Assembly: GCA_023511915.1 (NCBI GenBank)
Contig: JAIMAN010000028.1
Span: 1 to 32,179, forward strand
Reading direction: 5' to 3'
DNA length: 32,179 nucleotides
DNA from: Armatimonadota bacterium
GTDB taxonomy: Bacteria; Armatimonadota; Fimbriimonadia; Fimbriimonadales; GBS-DC
Shown one piece after another: positions 8,398-16,686 of the stretch (the stretch's first letter is position 1; each line of letters begins with the position of its first letter). The notes under the pieces are model-generated. The model did not search any database and had not been told where the DNA came from. It worked only from the letters and a program-made list of their open reading frames with translations. The position numbers were made by a program, and so were the translations under genes.

Positions 8398-9690
8398 ATG
8401 AAGCAACCGAATACACTGACACGGCGCGAGTTTCTGAAGGCGTCGGCGGGCGTCGCCGTCGGCGGCGCACTCGCCAGCCTGCCGATTGAACTCTTCGCGC
8501 ACGCGCAGGGATCGGACAAGCTGCGCGTCGGACTCATCGGCTGCGGCGGGCGCGGCACAGGCGCAGCCATCGACATCATCGTCGCGCACCCCAGCGTCGA
8601 ACTCTACGCACTGGGCGACGCCTTCAAAGACCGACTGGAAGGCTCGCTGAACGCACTACGCGAGGAGCTGAAAGACGAGCGCAAGGCGCAACTGAATGTC
8701 GGCGACCGCCTGTTCGTCGGACTGGACGCCTACAAGCAGGTGATTGCCAGCGGGGTGGATGTAGTGCTGCTCTGCACGCCGCCCGCGTTCCGACCTATCC
8801 ACTTCCGCGAGGCGATTCAAGCGGGCAAGCATGTGTTTATGGAGAAGCCTGTCGCAGTGTGCCCTGCAGGAGCGCGGCTGATGTTCCAGATGGGCGAGCT
8901 GGCGACCCAGAAGGGCTTGAGCGTCGTCGCGGGCACGCAACGCCGCCACGAGCCGAACTATATCGAAACCATCCGCCGCATCCGAGACGGCGCAATCGGC
9001 GAAATCGTCGGCGGCGCATGCTACTGGAACCAAGGCGGACTGTGGCATGTCGAGAAACGCCCCGACTGGAGCGATGTGGAGTGGCAGATGCGCAACTGGC
9101 TCTACTTCACTTGGCTCTCAGGCGACTTCATCGTCGAGCAGCACATCCACAACATCGATGTGATGAACTGGGTGCTGGGGGCGCATCCCGTGCGTGCGAT
9201 GGGCATGGGCGGACGCCAGTCGCGCACCGAGCCGCACTACGGGCACATCTACGACCACTTCGCCGTGGAGTTCGAGTACCCCAACGGCGTCAAGGTGCTG
9301 AGCATGTGCCGTCAGGTGGACAACTGCGCGATTCTGATTGGCGAGCGCGTGTACGGCGCCAAAGGCACGGCAGACCCGTCGGGGAGCATCACGGTCGGCG
9401 GCGAGACTTGGCGCTACGACGGACCCAAGCGCAGCGGCTACCGCAAGGAGCAGGAAGACCTCGTGCAAGCCATCCGCGAGGGCAAGCCGCTTAACGAGAC
9501 GCGCGCCGTCACAGAAGCGACGCTCGCAGCGATTATGGGGCGCATGTCCGCCTACACAGGCAAGGTGGTCACTTGGGACTTCGTGATGAACCAATCGCAG
9601 CTGAACCTGCTGGAGCGCGCCGAGAAGCTGGAGTTCGGACCGATGCCCATCGACGAGGTGGCAGTGCCTGGCAAGACGGCGTTAGTATAA
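8398..9690 (+). CDS. Gfo/Idh/MocA-family oxidoreductase with Tat-like signal
   Basis: TRREFLKASAGVAVGGALASLP; RVGLIGCGGRGTGAAIDII; GKHVFMEKPVAVCPAGARLM; SD GGAGG upstream of ATG. Confidence 0.93.
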   Translation: MKQPNTLTRREFLKASAGVAVGGALASLPIELFAHAQGSDKLRVGLIGCGGRGTGAAIDIIVAHPSVELYALGDAFKDRLEGSLNALREELKDERKAQLNVGDRLFVGLDAYKQVIASGVDVVLLCTPPAFRPIHFREAIQAGKHVFMEKPVAVCPAGARLMFQMGELATQKGLSVVAGTQRRHEPNYIETIRRIRDGAIGEIVGGACYWNQGGLWHVEKRPDWSDVEWQMRNWLYFTWLSGDFIVEQHIHNIDVMNWVLGAHPVRAMGMGGRQSRTEPHYGHIYDHFAVEFEYPNGVKVLSMCRQVDNCAILIGERVYGAKGTADPSGSITVGGETWRYDGPKRSGYRKEQEDLVQAIREGKPLNETRAVTEATLAAIMGRMSAYTGKVVTWDFVMNQSQLNLLERAEKLEFGPMPIDEVAVPGKTALV

Positions 9691-9863
9691 TACCAATCGC
9701 CGAGCCAGAGTTCATAAAAGCACGAATAAACGAGAACCCCCTCCTTAAGGTTTCCCCTGCTCGCAGGGGGAACCGAACGGGCGCGCGACTTGGTTCCCCT
9801 CGCGAAGCGGGGGGAACCTAAAGGAGGGGGGCAACTCATGAACTTTGGACGCGCGATTGGTAT
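9690..9863. repeat. MITE-like element, copy B (174 bp)
   Basis: Left ATACCAATCGCCGAGCCAGAGTTCAT versus reverse complement of right end ATACCAATCGCGCGTCCAAAGTTCATGAG; same core as copy A. Left edge coincides with the TAA stop (9688-9690); right part contains AAAGGAGGGGGGCAACTCATG. Confidence 0.88.
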
Positions 9864-10983
9864 AAGGGTATCCTTACATCCAGTGTGGCTCATCATCTAC
9901 GGCGTGCTGGCGGTGCAAATCGGCATCCTGCTGTATAACCTTGCCTATTGGCGCAGGCGTCGGCTGCGGGCAGCTGCATCGGTGAGTGCGCCGACGCTTT
10001 CGGTGCTGATCCCTGCGCGGAACGAGGTGGAGAACTTGCCCGCGCTGCTGGAAAGCCTTGCGCCGCAGCTGGGCGCGGGGGTGGAGTGTTGGGTGTGCGA
10101 CGACGGCTCCGACGACGGCACGACCGAGTGGCTGGCGCAGCACGCCGAGCCGCTGGTCGTGCGCTGGTTTCGGAGCGAGCCGCGTCCCGACGGCTGGGTC
10201 GGCAAGAACTGGGCGTGCCATCAGCTGGCGGTACGGGCGCAGGGCGACTGGCTGCTGTTTCTGGACGCCGACCTGCGCTGTGAGGCGGGTTTCCTGGACG
10301 CGCTACGGGCATACCTGCAGACGACTGACGCGCACTTGGTGAGTGCCATCCCCGCGTTCGCGCCCGCGAGCCTGCCCGTCGCGCTGCTGAAACTGATGGT
10401 GCCCTTCTCGGTGTTCACGCTGCTGCCGTTGCCGCTGGCAGAGCGGCATCCGAACCCCGCGTTCGCCTTCGCGAATGGGCAGGTCATCGCCTTCCGCAGG
10501 GACGACTACTTGCGATGGCAGCCCCATCAGACAGTGCGTGGTGCAGTGCTGGAGGATGTCGCGCTCGCCGCGCTGGTGAAGCGGCAGCGCGGGACGGTGC
10601 ATTTGCTGGACGCGCGGGCGTGGCTGCGCGTGTCGATGTACCCGACGCTACGGGCGGCGATGGACGGCTTCGCCAAAAACGCCGTCGCCATCTGCCGCAC
10701 GGCGCTGGTGGCGGTGCTGGTCGGCGTTATGCTTACGCTGGTCTATCTGTACCCGCTGGGCGCGGCGATTGCACTGGGGCAGTACGCGCAAGCATCGGGG
10801 GCGATTGCGGGCGCGGTGCTGGTGTTCGGGCTGTCGGCGCGGGTGGTCGGCATGCCGCTTGCGATGGGGTTGGGCTATGCGGGCAGCGTGTTGATTGGGC
10901 TGCTGACGCTCGCGCGTTCGATCGTGTGGTATCGGCGAGGTTGGGTGCGATGGAAGGGACGGGTCTATCAGGCGCGCTCGTGA
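9838..10983 (+). CDS. Membrane glycosyltransferase family 2 (CrtQ-like?)
   Basis: TLSVLIPARNEVENLPALLESLAPQLGAGVECWVCDDGSDDGTTEWL; LLFLDADLRCE; C-terminal TM helices. ATG 9838 (inside repeat copy B) or GTG 9883 preferred over the 9790 TTG of the ORF track. Confidence 0.85.
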   Translation: MNFGRAIGIRVSLHPVWLIIYGVLAVQIGILLYNLAYWRRRRLRAAASVSAPTLSVLIPARNEVENLPALLESLAPQLGAGVECWVCDDGSDDGTTEWLAQHAEPLVVRWFRSEPRPDGWVGKNWACHQLAVRAQGDWLLFLDADLRCEAGFLDALRAYLQTTDAHLVSAIPAFAPASLPVALLKLMVPFSVFTLLPLPLAERHPNPAFAFANGQVIAFRRDDYLRWQPHQTVRGAVLEDVALAALVKRQRGTVHLLDARAWLRVSMYPTLRAAMDGFAKNAVAICRTALVAVLVGVMLTLVYLYPLGAAIALGQYAQASGAIAGAVLVFGLSARVVGMPLAMGLGYAGSVLIGLLTLARSIVWYRRGWVRWKGRVYQARS

Positions 10984-11657
10984 GGCTGCAGGCGCGGTTC
11001 GTGGACTGGCTGATCGGGCGCGACTTGCGGCGAAACTTTCGGGCGGTCTATGTGCGCGGTGTGCTGCCTGAACCCGCCCGCCCCCTTGTGCTATTCGCCA
11101 ATCACCACTACTGGTGGGACGGCTACTTGGGCTACTGGCTCATCCGCGCGTGGGGACGGCGCATGGTGGTGTGGATGGAGGCGTATCGTCGCTTCCCGCC
11201 GTTCGGGGCAATCGGCGCACTGCCCTTCCCGCCTGACGACCCGCAGGCGCGCGCCCGCGCGGTCAAGCGCACAGTGCAGATTCTACGCACGGAACCTGCG
11301 GCGCTGCTGCTGTTTCCTGAGGGCGTGCTACACGGCGACACGGAGCGGCTGCTGCCGTTCCAGCGGTCGCTGCACTGGCTGGCGTGTCGCGTCCCGCAGG
11401 CGACGCTGTTGCCGCTGGCAATCCATATCGAGCCGAGCTATCACCAGTACCCGCGCGCGTTTCTGAGTGTGGGTGCGCCGTTCCAGAGCGCGGCGACCGA
11501 CGAGACCGCGTGGCTCGCGGAGGCGGCGGGCGCAGTGGAGACGCTGCTGCGCCAGACCCGCACCGACGCCCGCGCCGCGCTCACCGACGAGGAACGCGCC
11601 GCGCAGGGCTTCCAAGTGCTGCTGCGGGGCACGCGCTCAATTCACGAGCGGTTCTGA
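10980..11657 (+). CDS. PlsC-like 1-acylglycerol-3-phosphate acyltransferase family protein
   Basis: LVLFANHHYWWDGYL (Hx4D motif), LLLFPEGVLHGDTE; GTGA overlap with the GT2 stop (alternative ATG at 10950). Confidence 0.82.
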   Translation: MRLQARFVDWLIGRDLRRNFRAVYVRGVLPEPARPLVLFANHHYWWDGYLGYWLIRAWGRRMVVWMEAYRRFPPFGAIGALPFPPDDPQARARAVKRTVQILRTEPAALLLFPEGVLHGDTERLLPFQRSLHWLACRVPQATLLPLAIHIEPSYHQYPRAFLSVGAPFQSAATDETAWLAEAAGAVETLLRQTRTDARAALTDEERAAQGFQVLLRGTRSIHERF

Positions 11658-11680
11658 CCGTTTTGGGTATCCTACTGCCG

Positions 11681-12607
11681 ATGCGTTCGCTGATGGCGCG
11701 CCGCGGGGAGGAACCGACGCTGGAGCAGGACTACGCGCACTGCCAAGCGGTGCAGCGGGCGCATGGCGTCAGCTACTACTTCGCGACGCGGTTTTTCCCG
11801 CCCGAAACGCGCCGCGCCGTACACGCGCTCTACGGCTTCGTGCGCTACCCCGACCAGTGGGTGGACTGCCCCGACGCGCACAGCTCGCCCGAGAGCATCC
11901 GCACGCAACTGGACGCCTACGAGCGCGACCTGATTCGCGCCGTGTGCGGCGAGCCTGTGTCGCTGCCGCCGCTGCGGGCGTTCGCCGATGTCGTGCGCCG
12001 CTACCACATCCCCCTGCGCTACCCGCTGGAGTTTCTGGACGCGATGCGGATGGACTTGACGCGCACGCGCTACGCGACTTTCGACGAGTTGCAGACCTAC
12101 ACTTGGGGCAGCGCGTCGGTGGTGGGTGTGATGATGTGCTACATTCTCGGCGCAGTGCAGCCCGACGCGCTGCACTACGCGGCGACGATGGGGCTGGCGA
12201 TGCAGATGACAAACTTCCTGCGCGATGTGGGCGAGGACTGGGCGCGCGGGCGCGTCTACCTACCGCAGGACGAGTTGCAACGGTTCGGCGTCTCGGAAGC
12301 GCAAATCGCCAACGGCGTCGTAGACGACCGCTGGGTCGCGCTGATGCGCTTCCAGATTGACCGTTGCCGCGCGCTGTACGCCGAAGCCGAGCAAGGCATC
12401 CCGCTGCTGCCGCGCGAGGCGCAGTACCCCGTGCTGCTGGGCGGACGGCTCTACGCGCGGATCTTGAACGCGATTGAGCGCAACGACTACGATGTATTCC
12501 GTCAGCGCGCCCGCACCACGCATGCCGAGAAGCTCGCGCTGGCGGCGGCGACCTACTACGAGTGGCGCTACAGCATCACCACGAACCGCTCCGCCTCGCG
12601 CATGTAG
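11681..12607 (+). CDS. Squalene/phytoene synthase family protein
   Basis: HGVSYYFATRFFPPETRRAVHALYGFVRYPDQWVD (DxxxD), GLAMQMTNFLRDVGEDWARGRVYLPQDEL (DxxxD). Confidence 0.95.
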   Translation: MRSLMARRGEEPTLEQDYAHCQAVQRAHGVSYYFATRFFPPETRRAVHALYGFVRYPDQWVDCPDAHSSPESIRTQLDAYERDLIRAVCGEPVSLPPLRAFADVVRRYHIPLRYPLEFLDAMRMDLTRTRYATFDELQTYTWGSASVVGVMMCYILGAVQPDALHYAATMGLAMQMTNFLRDVGEDWARGRVYLPQDELQRFGVSEAQIANGVVDDRWVALMRFQIDRCRALYAEAEQGIPLLPREAQYPVLLGGRLYARILNAIERNDYDVFRQRARTTHAEKLALAAATYYEWRYSITTNRSASRM

Positions 12608-14043
12608 GTGTTGAACGGGTCGCGCATGTCTACCTGGCGATTGCGGTCGACATACACAATATCCCAGTCGATGTAGTAGCGATTGTAGCGGCGTTCCGCG
12701 AGACGCTTGATGACAAACCCGCGGGCGCAGGCGCGTGTGTCGGCGGGCGGGGTGGTGATGCCTGCGTCAATCTGCACATCGTCCACCACGCGCTTCACCT
12801 CACCCATCTGTTGCAGTGCGTAATACAGCCCCTGCTCTGGGTTGATGTTATGGTACTCCAGGTCGAGCGAGTGCAGCGCGTCGTCGCCCCACTGCGCGCC
12901 CGTCTCCGCCATATACTCGCGCAGGATGCGCAGCTTGATTAGCCAGTCGAGGCGGTCTTCCAGTTTTTCGGGGTCGGTCTCTAAGGTGTCCAGCACATAC
13001 TCCCACTCCTGCAGCACCCAGTCGGTTTCGGGGTCGCGCCCTGCGAAGCGTTTCTGGGCGAGTTGCAGGTAGGCGCGCTGGAGGTCGATTGCCGACATGG
13101 TGCTGCCGTCCAGCAGCGTGACAATCCACTTGCGGGTCGGGTCGCGCGAGATGCTCTTGAGGGTGTGCAGGGCGTCTTGCAAGCGCAGCCAGTTCGGTAG
13201 CGCGCGCGCCTCCGCGAGGTCTAACACGAGGCAGGTCGTACCGATTTTCAGCGCGGCGGCGTACTCGCTCATGTTGCCCTCGCCGAACAGCAGGTGCAGC
13301 CGCTGGTAGTTCTGGTAGCCGTACACGCTGTCCCACTTCGGGTTGATAATCGCACGGTTGAAGCGCACGCGCGAGGCGTTCTCGCGCACGATGTGGTCGG
13401 CGCGCTGCGACAACTGGTACTGCACCGTCGGGTCAGGCTCCACATTGTAGACATTCGAGACCCAGATGAAGTCAATCGGGTGGTCGGCGACTTCGGAGAG
13501 GGAGGGTCGGAAGCCTGCGTGCTCGAGTCTGTGCCCGCCGACGCGCCCCGCGCCCGCGAAAATCTGCCGCGTGGTCAGAAACGGCAGGATCAGCTTGTGC
13601 CAGTCGCTGGGGAGCCGCTCGTCCGTGCGCACAAGGTAGTTCTCGTGGCAGCCGAAGGTGTGCCCCGCGAAGTGGTCGATGTTGTTGTTGTGGAAACTCA
13701 CACGCTCGTCCCAGTTCATCTGCTTGAGTGTATTGTAGACGATGCGCTGCCCTGCTTTCTCGTGAGCGACAATATCGAACAGGCTGGCGCATTCGGGCGT
13801 GGCGTACTCCAAGTGGCTGCCGACGGCGTCGATATATAGTCGCCCGCCGTTGATGAGAAAGCCCCCACTGCGGGCAGGCTCGAACGCCTCGTCGCGGGCA
13901 GTTAGGTCGATTAGCCCCAGCCGCGCCTTGTGGAACACATAGTTCTTGACCGCTTCCACCACAGTTTCGGAAGTGCCCACGCGCTCGTCCCGCACGAAGC
14001 ACCCGAACTCGGTCTCGATGCCAAACACGCGACGCCCGATCAT
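12568..14043 (-). CDS. pafA: Pup/UBact-type ligase of the PafA/Dop family (PafA more likely)
   Basis: MIGRRVFGIETEFGCF; GGRLYIDAVGSHLEYATPECASLFDIVAHEKAG; FHNNNIDHFAGHTFGCHENYLVRTDERL (GCHENYLV resembles PafA rather than Dop); GSTMSAIDLQRAYL. Confidence 0.88.
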   Translation of the reverse strand: MIGRRVFGIETEFGCFVRDERVGTSETVVEAVKNYVFHKARLGLIDLTARDEAFEPARSGGFLINGGRLYIDAVGSHLEYATPECASLFDIVAHEKAGQRIVYNTLKQMNWDERVSFHNNNIDHFAGHTFGCHENYLVRTDERLPSDWHKLILPFLTTRQIFAGAGRVGGHRLEHAGFRPSLSEVADHPIDFIWVSNVYNVEPDPTVQYQLSQRADHIVRENASRVRFNRAIINPKWDSVYGYQNYQRLHLLFGEGNMSEYAAALKIGTTCLVLDLAEARALPNWLRLQDALHTLKSISRDPTRKWIVTLLDGSTMSAIDLQRAYLQLAQKRFAGRDPETDWVLQEWEYVLDTLETDPEKLEDRLDWLIKLRILREYMAETGAQWGDDALHSLDLEYHNINPEQGLYYALQQMGEVKRVVDDVQIDAGITTPPADTRACARGFVIKRLAERRYNRYYIDWDIVYVDRNRQVDMRDPFNTYMREAERFVVML

Positions 14044-14073
14044 CTTCGGCTCCCCCTACGGCTCATGTACCTA

Positions 14074-15699
14074 TTATACACCATGCGACGGCGTTTCGGT
14101 TCCTTGCACACGCACCCGCCCGAGAAACACGCCCAGCAGCAGACCCACCAGCACCATCCCGCTGCCCCACAGGAACATCGACTCGTGGGTCTGCACGGCT
14201 CGTGGCCCGGAAAGCGCGTCGAAGAACGGCTTGAACACCCACAGCTGCATCGCAACAAACTCGGCGCGGTTCCAGAAAAACATCAAGTCGATTATCACGG
14301 GCAGCGTAATGACCCCCGTGATTATAACCAGCGTCAGGGCGCGCGCCGTCGCCAACGAACGCGCCCGCAACATCACCGAACAGTACCGTCCAATCCCCCA
14401 AAATAGCATCCACACACCCGTGAAGTAGATCAGCATCGACAGCAGGTAGTTCCAAAACAACGGATCCATGATCGCGGGGATGCCCGACTGGTAGAGAACG
14501 AGAATGAGCGCGCCCGCAGTGAGCAGCCACACTGTCCAGAGGAACGGCAGTGCGCCCGACGGCGCAGCAGTGAACATTCGCGACGGCTTGAAGACCCCAT
14601 CGTCAGGGCACGGCGCGTCGCCGTCCTGACCAAACGGCGCAATCCACGCCGCCAGCAGTAAAAACGGCGCGACACAAAACAGCACAATCACCAGCGCATA
14701 CTCTGCCCCTCCAATCCCCCCTGCGCCGCCGCCCCGCGCCAGCAGCGGTAGCACGCACAGCAGCATGTTCAGCGGGAATAGCAGCATCAGCTGGCGTCGC
14801 GCGGAGGGCAGCACATCCTTGTCGTACAGCCCGACCTTGCGCGCGGCGGCAGTCAGCGTCAAGCGCGTGAATAGCAGGCACAGCACGACGCCCACAACCC
14901 ACGCAGGCGCCTGCCAGCGCACAAAGTCCACCTGCATGTCCGCCACAAACGGCACCGCGAAGGGATTCAGCAGCGCCTGCGGAAACGCCAAGTTGAGCGC
15001 GCCCGCGCCACGCCCGCCGAACGCGCCGAACGCGAGCGCCTCCTGAAGCGCGATCAGCACACCTGTCGCCAGCAGAAAGCCCGCCACGCGCAAATAACTC
15101 CACAACACTGCCAGCGTCGAGTTGCGGGCGTACACCGAGCTGAACAGCGCAATCGCGCACAGCACCAGCCCGCCGCACGCAATCAGCAGATACGCTTTCA
15201 GCAGCTCGGGGAACGACACCCCGCCCAGCAGCACGCTCACCGCGCTCACGGGCAGCGTTAACGCAAGCAGCAGCACAATAAACGCGAACGAGCCAAGCAG
15301 CTTGCCCACCAGCAACTGGCGCGCGGTCAGCGGCGTGGCGAGCAGCAAGTCCATCGTCTTGCGCTCGCGCTCCAGCGTGATTGCGTTCGCCGTCAGCGCA
15401 GGCGCAATCAGCGCAATCAGCGCGACCAGCATGCTCATCACGATGCGGTAGAACTCCACCAGCGCATCCTGCACGCGCACGGGGTTTCGGAGGTCAGGGT
15501 TGTCGCCAGTCGCTGCTTGGTACGCCAGCGCGACAATCAGAATCAGAAACGCGAGGTAGAACGCCTGCAGCAAGTAGGCGCGCCCGACGCGCACCCGCAC
15601 GCGCAACTCCCGCCCAATCACGGGATTGCCCAGCACCTGCGTAAACACCCCAACCAGATACTTGCGCCAATCGATCAGCGCCGTGCGTATCGCTGCCAT
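14074..15699 (-). CDS. ABC-2 type transporter permease
   Basis: NPVIGRELRVRVRVGRAYLLQAFYLAFLILIVALAY; ITLERERKTMDLLLATPLTARQLLVGKLLGSFAFIVLLL; multiple TM helices. ATG at 15699 preferred over 16017. Confidence 0.85.
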   Translation of the reverse strand: MAAIRTALIDWRKYLVGVFTQVLGNPVIGRELRVRVRVGRAYLLQAFYLAFLILIVALAYQAATGDNPDLRNPVRVQDALVEFYRIVMSMLVALIALIAPALTANAITLERERKTMDLLLATPLTARQLLVGKLLGSFAFIVLLLALTLPVSAVSVLLGGVSFPELLKAYLLIACGGLVLCAIALFSSVYARNSTLAVLWSYLRVAGFLLATGVLIALQEALAFGAFGGRGAGALNLAFPQALLNPFAVPFVADMQVDFVRWQAPAWVVGVVLCLLFTRLTLTAAARKVGLYDKDVLPSARRQLMLLFPLNMLLCVLPLLARGGGAGGIGGAEYALVIVLFCVAPFLLLAAWIAPFGQDGDAPCPDDGVFKPSRMFTAAPSGALPFLWTVWLLTAGALILVLYQSGIPAIMDPLFWNYLLSMLIYFTGVWMLFWGIGRYCSVMLRARSLATARALTLVIITGVITLPVIIDLMFFWNRAEFVAMQLWVFKPFFDALSGPRAVQTHESMFLWGSGMVLVGLLLGVFLGRVRVQGTETPSHGV

Positions 15700-15807
15700 T
15701 GCTGCTTCGCAAAGGATTCGCTGCGTTTCAGGCGATTCCTGCTGCGTTGCGCCGATTGCGCTGGAGATTGAGGGCTTCGCCTCCCTGCCGCGTGCGCTGG
15801 GCATGGG

Positions 15808-15813
15808 TATACT
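15808..15813 (+). promoter_or_regulatory. Candidate -10 (TATACT) for the toxin-antitoxin operon
   Basis: gggTATACTtttagtGGTGAGaacATG; same spacing and SD as the IscA gene promoter. Confidence 0.4.
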
Positions 15814-15828
15814 TTTAGTGGTGAGAAC

Positions 15829-16185
15829 ATGGCGCGAACCATAGAGATCGACGATGCCATCTGGGAGCAACTGTGCGAACAAGCACGGCAGCTCGGCTGC
15901 GACGCCAACGCGCTGGCGCAGAACCTGCTGGCAGGCTCGCTCCAACAGAAACACGCACACATCCAACAACTCTGGGATGAGGTGCGACGCCTTTTGAATG
16001 AGATGACTGGAGCGCAAGCACGCCCAACAGTCTCAGAGGCGCGCTCCGTCCTAACGCCGCCGCTGGTAGACCAGTGGCATGCGCTGATGGACAGACTGAT
16101 GCGGGAACTGAACATCGCACCAGAGTCCATCGAGGCGGATATTACCGCCGCCTTTGACGAGTATCGCCGCGAATGCTCGTCGTAA
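15829..16185 (+). CDS. Putative antitoxin of PIN toxin (RHH-like N-terminus)
   Basis: MARTIEIDDAIWEQLCEQARQLGCDANALAQNLLAGSLQQ; overlaps the start of the PIN gene by 13 nt. Confidence 0.65.
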   Translation: MARTIEIDDAIWEQLCEQARQLGCDANALAQNLLAGSLQQKHAHIQQLWDEVRRLLNEMTGAQARPTVSEARSVLTPPLVDQWHALMDRLMRELNIAPESIEADITAAFDEYRRECSS

Positions 16186-16667
16186 TCGATACGAATGTTT
16201 GGGTCTCCGCACTGTTGAACCCACGCGGGTTTCCTGCGCGATTGCTTCGGGCGTTTCTTGAGGGGCAGTTCACGCCTGTGGTCAGCCGCGAGCTTCTCCA
16301 AGAGTTGGCTGATGTTCTCTCGCGCCCGCGCCTCTGGCGAAGCTTTACCCGCCGACTGTCTCGTCTGGATACGCGGCTTGCGCTCAGTGTGCTGCGGATT
16401 TACCAGTGGGTTGCCGCGTTGCTTTTGCACACGCTCAATCAAGCAGGGCACTGGGTTGTCCTGCAAGGCGATACTGAGGGGTGTCGCGACCTGCGCGACA
16501 ATATGTTTTTGGAGGCAGCTGTGCGCGGCAACGCACGCTACTTGGTGAGCCGTGATGACGACCTCAAGCGCGATCTTGAGCTGGTTGCGCAGATGGAAGG
16601 TCGCGGTATTCAGGTGGTATCCGTCCAGCAGTTTCTGAACATTCTCAGTGGCAGCGCGGATGGCTAA
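16173..16667 (+). CDS. PIN-domain toxin (putative toxin-antitoxin RNase)
   Basis: MLVVIDTNVWVSALLNPRGFPARLLRAFLEGQFTPVVSRELLQELADVLSRPR ... GCRDLRDNMFLEAAVRGNARYLVSRDDDL. Confidence 0.92.
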   Translation: MLVVIDTNVWVSALLNPRGFPARLLRAFLEGQFTPVVSRELLQELADVLSRPRLWRSFTRRLSRLDTRLALSVLRIYQWVAALLLHTLNQAGHWVVLQGDTEGCRDLRDNMFLEAAVRGNARYLVSRDDDLKRDLELVAQMEGRGIQVVSVQQFLNILSGSADG

Positions 16668-16686
16668 GCCAGTTAGATTGCGCGCC

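Noticed and set aside
10515-10949. Upstream extension of the acyltransferase ORF
   Set aside because: Overlaps the GT2 gene in another frame; acyltransferase homology begins only near 10980, where a GTGA overlap gives a natural start.
15700-16017. N-terminal extension of the ABC permease
   Set aside because: Antisense to the antitoxin gene and low-complexity; the TM protein starts at MAAIRTALIDWRKYL.
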